The translations under genes and the position numbers were made by a program. Below the pieces are notes generated by a model. It was not told the DNA's origin and ran no database searches. It saw nothing but the letters and a program-made list of their open reading frames with translations. A stretch of 64,000 bases of DNA. Origin: Extensimonas vulgaris (GTDB lineage Bacteria; Pseudomonadota; Gammaproteobacteria; Burkholderiales; Burkholderiaceae_C). Where the stretch lies: positions 274,880 through 338,879 of the forward strand of contig NZ_QPJU01000001.1 in NCBI RefSeq assembly GCF_003337425.1, given 5' to 3'. Shown here piece by piece: positions 8,430 through 17,622 of the stretch (positions are counted from its first letter, which is position 1; every line of letters begins with the position of its first letter).

Positions 8430-10469
8430 TCATGCGGCTGCGCCCTCGGTTTTTTCGGCGCCCCCTGTTTCGCCGCTTTCCTCGGCTTCGATCACGGCGA
8501 CCACGAGGCCGCGCTCGACCATCTGGCCGGGCTGCACGTTGAGCGATCGCACCACGCCGTCGTGCTCGGCCGTGATGCGCAGCTCCATCTTCATCGATTC
8601 CATGGTCGCGACCACGTCGCCCGCGCGCACCTGATCGCCCACGGCAACGTGGGTCTGCAAGATCATTCCCATCATGGGCGTGCGCAGCTGGCCGCTCGCC
8701 TTGCGCGCCGCGGCCACCTGGTTGACGTACGAAGCCATGCCCAGCGTGAACGCACCCGCGCCGCCCTGCACGAACAGCGCCTCACCTTTGCGCGCGATGT
8801 GCAGCGTTTCATAGCAGTCGCCGCGGCGCAAGCGCCACTGGCCGTCTGCCAGGGGTGTGAGCGCCAGGCGCACGGACTCGGCGCCAACCTGCACCGTGAT
8901 CTCGCCATCGGGCGCGAGCGCGCCTACGCGCACTTCGTGCGTCTGACCGCCCGAGTGCACGAGCAGCGCCGGCAGCGGCGTGATCGAATCGCTGCCCGCG
9001 TGCATCTGCCAGCCCGTCACGTCGAGCGCCGTCCAGGCGCCATAGTCCGGCGCGCTGGTGCGCGCCGCGCGCAGCCACCAGGCGGCCGCAGCGGCGATGG
9101 TGTGCAGCGGCGCGCTGGGCGTGGCGATGCGCCACTCGGCCAGCACCTCGTCGACCAGGCGCGTGTGAAAAGTGGCCGCGCGCGTGTCGGGCAGGCGCAA
9201 GAGGCGGCGCAAGAAAGCGATGTTGGTCTCCACCCCGAGCACCTGCGTTTCGCCCAAGGCCCAGTCGAGCTTGTCGAGCGCAGCATTGCGCGTGGGCGCA
9301 TGCACGATGAGCTTGGCCAGCATGGGATCGTAAAACGGCGTGACCGCCATGCTCGCGCGCACGCCCGACTCGACGCGCACGCCACTCGCCGGAAAGCGCA
9401 CCTCGACGAGTTCGCCCGTCGAGGGCATGAAGTTCTGCGCCGCGTCCTCGGCGCACACGCGCGCCTCGACCGCGTGGCCCTGCACCTGCAGGTCCTGCTG
9501 GCGCAGGGGCAGGCCCTCGCCCGCGGCGATGCGCAGCATGAGCTCGACGATGTCCAGGCCCGTGACTTCCTCGGTCACGGGGTGCTCGACCTGCAGGCGC
9601 GGATTCACTTCGAGGAAGTGGTGCTGCCCGTCGTGCACGATGAATTCCACCGTGCCCACGCCGCGATAGCGCAGGCGCTCGCCCAGGCGCACGGCGTCGC
9701 TCAGCAGGGCGGCGCGCAGGGCCGCATCGAGGTTGCTCGCAGGCGCTTCTTCGATCAGCTTTTGGTAGCGCCTTTGCAGCGTGCATTCGCGCTCGAACAG
9801 GTGGATCACGTTACCCTTGCCGTCACCCGCAATCTGCACCTCGATGTGCCGGCCGTGCTCGATGAAGGGCTCCACGATCAGCGCCGGGTCGCCAAAAGCG
9901 CTCGCACCTTCGCGCATGGCCGATGCGATGTCGGCCTCGAGCGTGTCCAGCGTGCGTACCACGCGCATGCCCTTGCCGCCCCCGCCCGCTGCCGCCTTGA
10001 GCACCACGGGCAGCGGCATGCCGCGCACGGTGGCGGCAATCGCGGCCGCGTCGCGGCTGGGCTGTTCGCTGCCACCGAGCACGGGCACGCCGGCGGCGCG
10101 CGCCTCGTGCTTGGCCGCGGCCTTGTCGCCCAGACGCTCTATGGATTCGGGCGTGGGGCCGATGAAGACCAGCCCCGCCGCCTCGACGGCGCGCGCGAAC
10201 GCGGGGTTTTCGGCCAGAAAGCCGTAGCCCGGATGGATGGCCTGCGCGCCCGTGCGCCGCGCAGCCGCGATCACGGCGTCCATGCGCAGATAGCTCTCGG
10301 TGGCGGGGGCGCCGCCGATTTCGATCGATTCGCCGATGCGATCGACGTGCAGCGCGTCGCGGTCGGCGCTCGAATGCACGCCTGCCACGGCAATGCCCAG
10401 GCGCTCGCAGGTGCGCGCGATGCGGCAGGCGATCTCACCACGGTTTGCGATCAGGATTTTTCTGAACAT
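8430..10469 (-). CDS. acyl-CoA carboxylase alpha subunit (biotin carboxylase + BCCP)
   Basis: A 679-residue protein that carboxylates biotin and carries it. It begins with the biotin carboxylase N-domain (FRKILIANRGEIA). The ATP-grasp domain follows with a glycine-rich loop (KAAAGGGGKGM) near residue 160 and the EVNPRLQVEH catalytic segment near residue 285. The C-terminal biotinyl domain has the biotin-accepting Lys627 in ESMKME. The organisation matches methylcrotonyl-, geranyl- and propionyl-CoA carboxylase alpha subunits. Its partner is the carboxyltransferase gene at 10562-12169, from which it is separated by an AGC-type repeat. Confidence 0.92.
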   Translation of the reverse strand: MFRKILIANRGEIACRIARTCERLGIAVAGVHSSADRDALHVDRIGESIEIGGAPATESYLRMDAVIAAARRTGAQAIHPGYGFLAENPAFARAVEAAGLVFIGPTPESIERLGDKAAAKHEARAAGVPVLGGSEQPSRDAAAIAATVRGMPLPVVLKAAAGGGGKGMRVVRTLDTLEADIASAMREGASAFGDPALIVEPFIEHGRHIEVQIAGDGKGNVIHLFERECTLQRRYQKLIEEAPASNLDAALRAALLSDAVRLGERLRYRGVGTVEFIVHDGQHHFLEVNPRLQVEHPVTEEVTGLDIVELMLRIAAGEGLPLRQQDLQVQGHAVEARVCAEDAAQNFMPSTGELVEVRFPASGVRVESGVRASMAVTPFYDPMLAKLIVHAPTRNAALDKLDWALGETQVLGVETNIAFLRRLLRLPDTRAATFHTRLVDEVLAEWRIATPSAPLHTIAAAAAWWLRAARTSAPDYGAWTALDVTGWQMHAGSDSITPLPALLVHSGGQTHEVRVGALAPDGEITVQVGAESVRLALTPLADGQWRLRRGDCYETLHIARKGEALFVQGGAGAFTLGMASYVNQVAAARKASGQLRTPMMGMILQTHVAVGDQVRAGDVVATMESMKMELRITAEHDGVVRSLNVQPGQMVERGLVVAVIEAEESGETGGAEKTEGAAA

Positions 10470-10480
10470 AAAACTTCCAA

Positions 10481-10526
10481 ATCAGTAGCTGCTAGCGCTT
10501 GATGCATAAGCGCTAGAGGCCCATTT
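10481..10526 (+). repeat. AGC-type intergenic repeat, copy 2
   Basis: AGTAGCTGCTAGCGCTTGAT followed by GCATAAGCGCTAGAGGCCC. It sits between the two carboxylase subunit genes, so it must be transcribed in the operon. The GCTAGCGCTT and AAGCGCTAG halves can fold into a hairpin. Confidence 0.8.
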
Positions 10527-10561
10527 GATGCATATTTTTGGGACGACAGCCAGGTTCGCAC

Positions 10562-12169
10562 TCACATGCGGAACACGCCGAAATGCGTTTCCTTGGCCGG
10601 CAGGCGCCCGGCGAGTTCGAGCAGCAGCGCCATGGTGTCGCGCGTCTCGGTCGGCTCTATGACCATGTCGCACCACAGGTGCGCGGCGTAGTTGTAGGGG
10701 CTCGCAAAGCGCTCGAACTGCTCGCGGATCGGCTGCTTGAAGCGTTCTTTTTCTTCCTCGCTCCAGCTCGTGCCCTCGCGTTCGTGGATGTTCTCGCGCA
10801 CCATGGTCAGCGTGGTGGCGGCCTGCTCGGGGCCCATGAGCGCCGCGCGGCCCGTAGGCCACATCATCATCACGTTGGGCTTGAAGGGGCGGCCGCACAT
10901 TGCAAGATAGGCGGCGGCGTAGGAGCCGCCCGTGATCAGGGTGTAGCGCGGCACGTTGGCCGAGGCCATGGCCGTCATGAACTTGGCGCCGTGCTTGGCA
11001 ATGCCCTGCTGCTCCACGGCCTGGCCGACCATGAAGCCCGACACGTCGGCCATGAACAGCAAGGGGATGTCGCGCTGGCAGCACAGCTCGATGAAGTGCG
11101 CCCCTTTGATCGCGCTTTCGGAAAAGATCACGCCGTTGTTCGCAAGAATGCCGATCTGAAAACCCTTGATGCGCGCAAAGCCGCAGATCATGGTGTCGCC
11201 GTACAACGGCTTGAACTCCTGCAGGTCGCTGTCGTCGATCAGGCGCAGCAGCACCTCGCGGTTGTCGGTCGGGTGGCGGGTGTCGGCGCTCACGATGCCG
11301 TAAATCTCGCGCGGGTCGTGGCGCGGCGGCAACGGCGGGGCCACGTCCCAGCGCTGCCTGGGGCCCGTGCCCAGGTTCGCGACGATGCCGCGCACGATAG
11401 CGATGGCGTGCGCGTCGTTTTCGGCCAGGTGGTCGGTCACGCCGCTGATGCGGCTGTGCATCTCGCCGCCGCCCAGGGTTTCCACGTCGACCACTTCTTT
11501 GGTTGCGGCATAGACGAGCTGCGGGCCGCCGAGGAACATGGCGCCCTGGTTGCGCACGATCACGGCCTCGTCGCACAGCGCGGGCAGGTAGGCGCCGCCC
11601 GCGGTCGAAGGCCCGTGCACGGTGGCGATCTGCGTGATGCCCTCGGCGGACATGCGGATCTGGTTGTAGAAGATGGAGCCAAACTGCCCGTCGTCGGGGA
11701 AGATGAACTCCTGCTCGGGCAGATTCGCGCCGCCCGACTGCACCATGGTGATGCATGGCAGGCGGTGCTGCCAGGCGAACATCTGCGCGCGCACGTGCTT
11801 TTTCGCGGTGATGCCGTAGTAGGTGCCGCCTTTGACGGTGGCGTCGTGGATCATGATCATGCAGGGCCGCCCGCTGACCAGGCCCACGCCCGTGATGATG
11901 CTGCCGCCCGGCGGCACGCCCTCGTATAACCCATCGCCCGCGAGCTGGCCGAACTCCAGAAACGGCGAGCCAGGGTCGAGCACGGCCGCGAGACGCTCGC
12001 GCGGCAGCAATTGCTTGCGCTGCTTGTGCAGGCGCCGTGCTTTTTCAGGGCCACCCGCCAAGGCGCGCGCACGGCGCTCGTGCAGTTCGGCAATGCGCGC
12101 CTCGTAGGCTTCGCGGTTGCGGCGGAATTCGTCGGTGTGCACCGACACGTTGGAAACCATTGCTGTCAT
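10562..12169 (-). CDS. acyl-CoA carboxylase beta subunit (carboxyltransferase)
   Basis: A 535-residue carboxyltransferase that moves the carboxyl group from biotin to an acyl-CoA. It shows the crotonase-like repeats of the family (STAGGAYLPALCDE near residue 190; GFMVGQAVEQQGIAKHGAK near residue 385) and ends in GVFRM, as in methylcrotonyl-CoA carboxylase beta subunits. One segment is odd. Residues 414-431 read GGSYAAAYLAMCGRPFKP, whereas the methylcrotonyl- and geranyl-CoA carboxylases I know have a GAGNYGM core there. It is the partner of the alpha subunit just downstream. Whether the acceptor is methylcrotonyl-CoA, geranyl-CoA or another beta-methyl enoyl-CoA cannot be read from sequence. 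Confidence 0.9.
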   Translation of the reverse strand: MTAMVSNVSVHTDEFRRNREAYEARIAELHERRARALAGGPEKARRLHKQRKQLLPRERLAAVLDPGSPFLEFGQLAGDGLYEGVPPGGSIITGVGLVSGRPCMIMIHDATVKGGTYYGITAKKHVRAQMFAWQHRLPCITMVQSGGANLPEQEFIFPDDGQFGSIFYNQIRMSAEGITQIATVHGPSTAGGAYLPALCDEAVIVRNQGAMFLGGPQLVYAATKEVVDVETLGGGEMHSRISGVTDHLAENDAHAIAIVRGIVANLGTGPRQRWDVAPPLPPRHDPREIYGIVSADTRHPTDNREVLLRLIDDSDLQEFKPLYGDTMICGFARIKGFQIGILANNGVIFSESAIKGAHFIELCCQRDIPLLFMADVSGFMVGQAVEQQGIAKHGAKFMTAMASANVPRYTLITGGSYAAAYLAMCGRPFKPNVMMMWPTGRAALMGPEQAATTLTMVRENIHEREGTSWSEEEKERFKQPIREQFERFASPYNYAAHLWCDMVIEPTETRDTMALLLELAGRLPAKETHFGVFRM

Positions 12170-12217
12170 TCGATTCCTCTTTCGTCTCGGTGCCCCGGCG
12201 GTCCGCCTCGTGGCGGG

Positions 12218-13348
12218 TCAACCCAAGGCCGCAAAGCGCTGCAGGTGATGGTCGGCGCTGCCAAACAGGTTGCAAAACAGCGTCAGGCGCCGGAAGTAGT
12301 GGCCTATGTCGAGCTCTTCGGTCATGCCCACGCCGCCGTGTAGCTGCACCGCCTGCTGCGCCACATAGCGCGCGCGCTCGCCGATGGCCGATTTGGCCGC
12401 GGACACCATGCGTGCGCGCGTGCGCGCGTCGGCATGATCGACGTGCAGCGCCGCCATGAGCAGCATGGAGCGGCTCGCCTCCACCGCGGCAAACATATCG
12501 ACGATGCGGTGCTGTATGACCTGGAAGCTCGCGATCGGCACGTCGAACTGCTTGCGCGTCTGCACGTACTCGCCCGTCTTGCGCAAGAGCGCCGTCATGC
12601 CGCCGAGCGCGTCGGCGCAGGCCACGACGGTGCCCAGATCGATGACTTGTTCGAGCAGCGCGAGGCCCGCGCCCTCGGCGCCCACGAGGGCGTCGCGGCG
12701 CACCTGCACGCCGTCGAGCACCAGATCGCCCGCCTTGCTGCCGTGGTAAGTGCGGTAGCCTGCAATCTTGAGCGCAGGCGTGTTCGCATCGAGCAGAAAC
12801 AGGCTGATGCCCTGCGCGTCGTCCGCCGCGCCCGAAGTTCTGGCCGCGACCACGAAGCCGTGCGCCCAAGGCGCGCCGAGCACGCCCGTCTTGCGCCCGC
12901 TGAGCGCCCAGCCGTCCCCTTGCGCACGCGCCTGTGCCGTGACGTAGCGCAGCTCGTGGCGCGCGTCGGTTTCGCCGTAGGCCAGTGCAAGGATGCGCTC
13001 GCCCGCGGCCACGGCGGGCAGCCAGGCTTGCTGCTGCGCGGGCGTGCCGGCCAGCGCGAGCGCCTGCGCGCCGAGCACCGTGCTCGCCAGGTAAGGCTCG
13101 ACCACGAGCGCCGCGCCCATGGCCTCGGCCACCTGCGTGAGTTCGACCACGCCGCCAAAGCCGCCGTGCGCCTCGGGTAGCCCCAGGCCCAGCCAGCCCA
13201 TGTCGGCAAACTGCTTCCAGTGCGCGGCGCTCATGCCGGCGTCGGAGGCGATGGTCTTGTTGCGCGCGTCGAAGGTGTATTCGGTTTGCAGGTACTTTTG
13301 CGCGGCGTCGCGCAGCATTTTCTGCTCTGCAGAGAGTTCGAAATTCAT
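12218..13348 (-). CDS. acyl-CoA dehydrogenase, subunit-like (shorter)
   Basis: A 376-residue flavin-dependent acyl-CoA dehydrogenase family protein. It has an N-terminal helical domain (MNFELSAEQKMLRDAA), a middle domain, and the C-terminal motif QLHGGVGMTEELDIGHYFRR. The adjacent pair of unlike dehydrogenase genes (this and 13373-14554, 24 bp apart) resembles the heteromeric dehydrogenases of steroid and alicyclic acid degradation, where one partner contributes little to catalysis. I infer, but cannot show, that the two form one complex. Electrons would go to ETF; no ETF genes are in the window. Confidence 0.87.
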   Translation of the reverse strand: MNFELSAEQKMLRDAAQKYLQTEYTFDARNKTIASDAGMSAAHWKQFADMGWLGLGLPEAHGGFGGVVELTQVAEAMGAALVVEPYLASTVLGAQALALAGTPAQQQAWLPAVAAGERILALAYGETDARHELRYVTAQARAQGDGWALSGRKTGVLGAPWAHGFVVAARTSGAADDAQGISLFLLDANTPALKIAGYRTYHGSKAGDLVLDGVQVRRDALVGAEGAGLALLEQVIDLGTVVACADALGGMTALLRKTGEYVQTRKQFDVPIASFQVIQHRIVDMFAAVEASRSMLLMAALHVDHADARTRARMVSAAKSAIGERARYVAQQAVQLHGGVGMTEELDIGHYFRRLTLFCNLFGSADHHLQRFAALG

Positions 13349-13372
13349 GGCTTGTTCCTCCTGCGGGCTTTA

Positions 13373-14554
13373 TCAATGCGCGCCGCCCGCGAGCAGCATC
13401 TTGGCAAGCACGTTTTTCTGCACCTCGTCGCTGCCGCCGTAGATCGTCGCTGCGCGTGAAAAACAGTAGCGCGGCATGGCATGGGCAAAGCGTCCCTGAC
13501 CGAATTCGCCTTGCTCGTGCCAGGGCCAGGCAAGCTCGGCCGCAAGCTCCACGTCGAGCTCCGAAAGGGTCTGTTGCACCGCCGTGCCCATGGTCTTGAG
13601 CAGCGAGGATTCGGGCCCGGGCGCCTTGCCCGCCGCCGTGGCCGCAAGCACGCGGAAGTTGGTGTATTCGAGCGCCATCAGATCGATCTCGGCGCGCGCG
13701 ATCTTGAGGCGCAGCGCCGGGTCTTCGATGGCCGGGCGCCCGCCCGAGCGGCGCTCGCTGGCCGCGGCGCGCAGGTTCGCAAGGTGCGCCTTGGAGTCGG
13801 CCACGCCCGCGATGCTCGTGCGCTCGTGCGTGAGCAGGTATTTGGCAATGTCCCAGCCCTGCCCTTCGCGCCCCACGAGGTTGCGCTTGGGCACGCGCAC
13901 GTCGGTGAAGAACACCTGGTTCAGGTGGTGCTCGCCGTCGATCGAGACGATGGGGCGGATTTCTATGCCCGGGCGATCCATCTCGATCAGCAAAAACGAG
14001 ATGCCCTCCTGCTTCTTGCCCGTGTTCGCCGTGCGCACCAGGCAGAACATGTGCGTGGCCCAGTGCGCATAGGTGGTCCAGATTTTGGAGCCGTTGATCA
14101 CGTAATCGTCGCCATCCGAGACGGCCGCGGTCTTGAGGCTGGCCAGGTCCGAGCCCGCGCCGGGCTCCGAATAGCCCTGGCACCACCAGTCTTCGCAGCG
14201 CCGGATGCGCGGCAGGTATTGGGCTTTTTGCTCGGGCGTGCCGAAGGCGATCAGCACCGGCCCGAGCATGATGACCCCCATGGACAGGCCGACAGGTGCG
14301 TTGGCCGCCGCGCGCTCGAGGTCGAAGATGTAGCGCTGCGTCGGCGTCCAGCCCGGCCCGCCGTACTCCTTGGGCCAACCGGTGACGAGCCAGCCGCGGT
14401 CGTCGAGCTTGCGCTGCCACTGCACGATCTCGTCTTTTTGCAGCATTTGTCCCGTGATCACCTTGCGCTTGAGCGACTCGGGCGTGTTTGCCTGGAACCA
14501 GGCGCGCACTTCGCGCTGGAACTCCAGGTCTTGCGGGCTGAAGTCGATATCCAT
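13373..14554 (-). CDS. acyl-CoA dehydrogenase, subunit-like (longer)
   Basis: A 393-residue acyl-CoA dehydrogenase family protein. It starts MDIDFSPQDLEFQREVRAWF and contains the flavin-site motif GYSEPGAGSDLASL near residue 130 and a C-terminal IYGGSDEVQKNVLAKMLL segment. It is the upstream partner of the shorter dehydrogenase 24 bp downstream and is preceded by the FabG-like gene. The N-terminus resembles the FadE-type subunits of steroid and cyclic-acid pathways. It probably makes the alpha,beta double bond in the branched acyl-CoA; this is inference from family and context. Confidence 0.87.
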   Translation of the reverse strand: MDIDFSPQDLEFQREVRAWFQANTPESLKRKVITGQMLQKDEIVQWQRKLDDRGWLVTGWPKEYGGPGWTPTQRYIFDLERAAANAPVGLSMGVIMLGPVLIAFGTPEQKAQYLPRIRRCEDWWCQGYSEPGAGSDLASLKTAAVSDGDDYVINGSKIWTTYAHWATHMFCLVRTANTGKKQEGISFLLIEMDRPGIEIRPIVSIDGEHHLNQVFFTDVRVPKRNLVGREGQGWDIAKYLLTHERTSIAGVADSKAHLANLRAAASERRSGGRPAIEDPALRLKIARAEIDLMALEYTNFRVLAATAAGKAPGPESSLLKTMGTAVQQTLSELDVELAAELAWPWHEQGEFGQGRFAHAMPRYCFSRAATIYGGSDEVQKNVLAKMLLAGGAH

Positions 14555-14583
14555 GGTGTCCTCTCAGTCTGCGTGAAGTAGGC

Positions 14584-15411
14584 TCAGATCGTGATGCCGC
14601 CGCCGCACACCAGCGTCTGGCCACTGATGTAGTTGGACTCGGGCGTGCACAGCAGATAGACCGAACCGGCCGCCTCTTCGGGCGTGCCTGCGCGGCCCAG
14701 CGGAATGCTGCGCTCCATCATGGCGAGCAGGTCGGGGTTCACGCCGACTTTGATCTTGCGGCCCTCGATGTCGATCGCGGCATCGCCCTTGGCCGGCGCC
14801 TCGGTCAGGCGCGTCTTGATCATGCCGAAGGCCACGCAGTTGACGTTGACCTTGTAGCGCCCCCATTCCTTGGCCATGGCCAGCGTCAGGCCCACGACGC
14901 CCGCCTTGGCGGCCGAATAATTGGCCTGGCCAGCGTTGCCGCCCAGTCCCGCGATCGACGAGATGTTGACCACCTTGCGGAACACCTCCTGGCCCGCGTC
15001 GGCTTCTTTTTTGGCGGCAAAGCGGATGTAGTCGGCAGCGGCGCGCAGGATTTTGAACGGCGCCGTCAGGTGCACGTCGATGATCGCGTACCACTGCTCG
15101 TCGGTCATCTTCTGGATCACACTGTCCCAGGTGTAGCCGGCGTTGTTGATGATGATGTCCAGGCCGCCAAAGCCCTCGGTGGCGGTCTGCACGAAGCGCT
15201 CGGCGAAGCCGTCGGCCGTGACGCTGCCAGGGCAGGCGAGCGCCTGGCCGCCCGCTGCATGAATGTCTGCCACGGTTTGTTCGGCCGGTGCTGCATCGAG
15301 ATCATTGACGACCACTTTGGCGCCCTCGCTCGCGAGCTTGAGCGCAATGGCGCGACCAATGCCGCGGCCGGAGCCGGAAACGATGGCCACTTTGCCTTCG
15401 AGTTTTTTCAT
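14584..15411 (-). CDS. short-chain dehydrogenase/reductase, FabG-like
   Basis: A 275-residue SDR. The NAD(P)-binding motif SGSGRGIG is near residues 11-18, NNAG near residue 90, and the catalytic Ser is in NISSIAG with YSAAK further on. It matches 3-oxoacyl-ACP/CoA reductases and would oxidise a 3-hydroxyacyl-CoA made by the MaoC pair next to it. The start MKKLEGKVAIV was chosen over an upstream in-frame ATG because it is the family's usual N-terminus. A 124-bp gap before the upstream gene is the longest in this part of the operon, and nothing is seen in it. Confidence 0.86.
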   Translation of the reverse strand: MKKLEGKVAIVSGSGRGIGRAIALKLASEGAKVVVNDLDAAPAEQTVADIHAAGGQALACPGSVTADGFAERFVQTATEGFGGLDIIINNAGYTWDSVIQKMTDEQWYAIIDVHLTAPFKILRAAADYIRFAAKKEADAGQEVFRKVVNISSIAGLGGNAGQANYSAAKAGVVGLTLAMAKEWGRYKVNVNCVAFGMIKTRLTEAPAKGDAAIDIEGRKIKVGVNPDLLAMMERSIPLGRAGTPEEAAGSVYLLCTPESNYISGQTLVCGGGITI

Positions 15412-15535
15412 GGTGCTGGTCCTTTGCTGGAGAGAAAAAGGGAAGCGGCGCACGCGCGTTGACCTGCCACCCCTGCGCCCGCGCGCAGCAGTGGCTCGGC
15501 CGGCGTGGGCCAGGATGGCAAAAAATGCAGCGGTT

Positions 15536-15952
15536 TCAGCCCTGCGCGATCAGGGCCTCGCCCGCGAGGGTGATCTCACCCGTGCTCTTGGCCGCAGTGA
15601 GCTCCACGCGCACACAGGGACGGCCTGCGCGTTCGGTCTTTTCGACCACCTTGCCCGAGCAGCGCACGCGGTCGCCCAGGTGCGTGACGGCGGCAAAGCG
15701 CACGCCAAAGCTCAGCAGCTGGCGCTGCGGCACCCACTCGGTCAGGGCGCGCCCGAGGTAGGCCATGGACAGCATGCCGTGTGCAAACACGTCGGGCATG
15801 CCGGCCTTGCGCGCGAAGTCGATGTCGATGTGGATGGGGTTGTGGTCGCCCGAAGCGCCCGCGAACAGGGCGAGCGTGGTGCGCGTGATCGGGGGCAGCT
15901 CCAATACGGGCATTTCATCGCCAATCTGGAGCACTTTGATGGGGGTATTCAT
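15536..15952 (-). CDS. MaoC-type (R)-enoyl-CoA hydratase, HadB-like catalytic subunit
   Basis: A 138-residue hot-dog-fold protein. The hydratase-2 signature FAGASGDHNPIHID is at about residues 29-42 and contains the catalytic Asp and His. It hydrates a trans-2-enoyl-CoA to the (R)-3-hydroxy form. The start MNTPIKV was chosen; the frame is open upstream but overlaps the neighbouring gene. It lies 13 bp after a second MaoC-like gene that lacks this motif, an arrangement like HadA/HadB or ChsH1/ChsH2, so the two likely form a heterodimer. Confidence 0.85.
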   Translation of the reverse strand: MNTPIKVLQIGDEMPVLELPPITRTTLALFAGASGDHNPIHIDIDFARKAGMPDVFAHGMLSMAYLGRALTEWVPQRQLLSFGVRFAAVTHLGDRVRCSGKVVEKTERAGRPCVRVELTAAKSTGEITLAGEALIAQG

Positions 15953-15965
15953 GGGAAAAGCTCCT

Positions 15966-16409
15966 TCAAGCATGGCGCACGACGATGACCGAGTGAAGGT
16001 CGGCGACATGCTCGCCGAGCTGGTTGGTCACGCGCGTATCTTTGGCGATGAATTCGAGCGCGCCGCCTTTTTTCTCGTAGATGTCGGTGATCTTGGACTC
16101 GAAGCGCAGCGTGTCCCCCGCGCACACCGGCGCGTAGTAGTCGAAGCGCTGCTCGCCGTGCAGCACCTTGCCCAGGTCGATGTTGAGCGTCTCGATGAGC
16201 TGCATCATGGCGCCCGAATCGCCCTCGGCGCCGAAGATGAAGGTCGGCGGCGCCACCACGTTGCGATAGCCTGCGGCGCGCGCGGCTTCGACATCGGTGT
16301 AGATCGGGTCTTTTGCGCCTATGACCTTGGCAAAAAAGGCGATGCGACCTTTTTCCACGTCCCACAGCGTGGGCGGCTGGGTGTAGCCGATGAATTTTTT
16401 ATCGATCAT
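15966..16409 (-). CDS. MaoC N-terminal-domain protein, HadA-like subunit
   Basis: A 147-residue hot-dog-fold protein of the MaoC N-domain type (FAKVIGAKDPIYTD near residues 26-39, then NVVAPPTF). It lacks the catalytic Asp-x-Asn-Pro-x-His arrangement of its neighbour, so it is probably the non-catalytic, substrate-shaping half of a heterodimeric hydratase. The downstream partner starts 13 bp later. In mycobacterial HadAB and steroid ChsH1/H2 the same division of labour is known. Confidence 0.8.
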   Translation of the reverse strand: MIDKKFIGYTQPPTLWDVEKGRIAFFAKVIGAKDPIYTDVEAARAAGYRNVVAPPTFIFGAEGDSGAMMQLIETLNIDLGKVLHGEQRFDYYAPVCAGDTLRFESKITDIYEKKGGALEFIAKDTRVTNQLGEHVADLHSVIVVRHA

Positions 16410-16437
16410 GTTCGCGTCTCCTTGGATCCTGCGGCGC

Positions 16438-17622
16438 TCAGTTGGTCTGGTACATCGTCACCACACAGGCACCGCCCAGGCCGAGGTTGTGCTGCAGCGC
16501 GATGCGCGCACCTTCGACCTGGCGCTTCTCGGCCGTGCCGCGCAGCTGGTGCGTGAGCTCGTAGCACTGGGCCAGCCCGGTCGCACCGAGCGGATGGCCC
16601 TTGGAGAGCAGGCCGCCCGAGGGGTTGGTGACGACCTTGCCGCCGTAGGTGTTGTCGCCGTCGAGCACGAACTTCTCGGCACCGCCTTCGGGGCACAGGC
16701 CCAGCGCCTCGTAGGTGATGAGCTCGTTTTGCGCAAAGCAGTCGTGCAGCTCAACCACATCGACATCCTCTGCTCCGATGCCGGTGCGCTCATAGACCTG
16801 GCGTGCGGCATCGCGCGCCATGTCGTAGCCGACCACGCGCATCATGTCCTTGGACGTGAAGGTGCTCGGGAAGTCCGTGGTCATGGCCTGGGCGACGATC
16901 TTCACCTGCGTGTTGAGGCCGTGCTTCTTCGCGTATTCCTCGGAGCAGACCACGGCAGCCGCAGCGCCGCAGGTGGGCGGGCAGGCCATGAGGCGCGTCA
17001 TCACGCCGGGCCAGACCGCGGGTGACTCCATGACCTCCTGCACCGTGACTTCCTTGCGAAACAGCGCGAGCGGGTTGTTCACGGCGTGGCGGCTCGCCTT
17101 GGCGCGGATGGCGGCGAAGGTTTCGAGCTTGGTGCCGTACTTGTCCATGTGCGCCTTGCCCGCACCACCGAAGTAGCGCAGCGCGAGCGGGATTTCGGGG
17201 TGGCCCACGAGCGCGTCGGTCACGCGGTCGAACTCTTCGAACGGCGTGGGGCGGTCGGTGAACTTGGCCTTGATCGCGCCCGGCTCCATCTGCTCGAAGC
17301 CCAGCGCGAGCACGCAGTCGGCCGCACCGCTCTCCACGGCCTGGCGCGCGAGAAACAGCGCGCTCGAGCCCGTCGAGCAGTTGTTGTTGACGTTGATGAT
17401 CGGAATGCCCGTCATGCCGACCGGGTACAGCGCGCGCTGGCCGCAGGTCGAATCGCCATAGACATAGCCGACGAAGGCCTGCTGAATGGCGCCGTAGTCG
17501 ACACCGGCATCGGCCAGAGCCTGGCGCGCGGCCTTCTCGCCCATGACGTGATAGAAGTCGCTGGCGCCGGGCTTGGCAAACGGGATCATGCCGACACCGG
17601 CAACGATGACTTTGTGGCTCAT
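16438..17622 (-). CDS. SCP-x-type thiolase / lipid-transfer-like acetyl-CoA acetyltransferase
   Basis: A 394-residue thiolase-fold protein. The nucleophile Cys is in NNNCSTGSSA near residue 83, and GHPLGATG lies near residue 350. It resembles the SCP-x-like thiolases (often annotated lipid-transfer proteins) that cleave branched or steroid side-chain 3-oxoacyl-CoAs. It is the first gene of the leftward operon. A related but divergent thiolase lies in the opposite arm (20548-21795). No DUF35/OB-fold partner gene is adjacent, although many Ltp-type aldolases require one; this favours a thiolase role. Confidence 0.83.
   Translation of the reverse strand: MSHKVIVAGVGMIPFAKPGASDFYHVMGEKAARQALADAGVDYGAIQQAFVGYVYGDSTCGQRALYPVGMTGIPIINVNNNCSTGSSALFLARQAVESGAADCVLALGFEQMEPGAIKAKFTDRPTPFEEFDRVTDALVGHPEIPLALRYFGGAGKAHMDKYGTKLETFAAIRAKASRHAVNNPLALFRKEVTVQEVMESPAVWPGVMTRLMACPPTCGAAAAVVCSEEYAKKHGLNTQVKIVAQAMTTDFPSTFTSKDMMRVVGYDMARDAARQVYERTGIGAEDVDVVELHDCFAQNELITYEALGLCPEGGAEKFVLDGDNTYGGKVVTNPSGGLLSKGHPLGATGLAQCYELTHQLRGTAEKRQVEGARIALQHNLGLGGACVVTMYQTN

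Noticed and set aside
7536..10502. A 988-codon open frame on the + strand opposite the hydratase and carboxylase alpha genes
   Set aside because: It is antisense to genes with clear motifs, its product is His/Arg-rich without any domain, and such frames are expected from the third-position GC bias.
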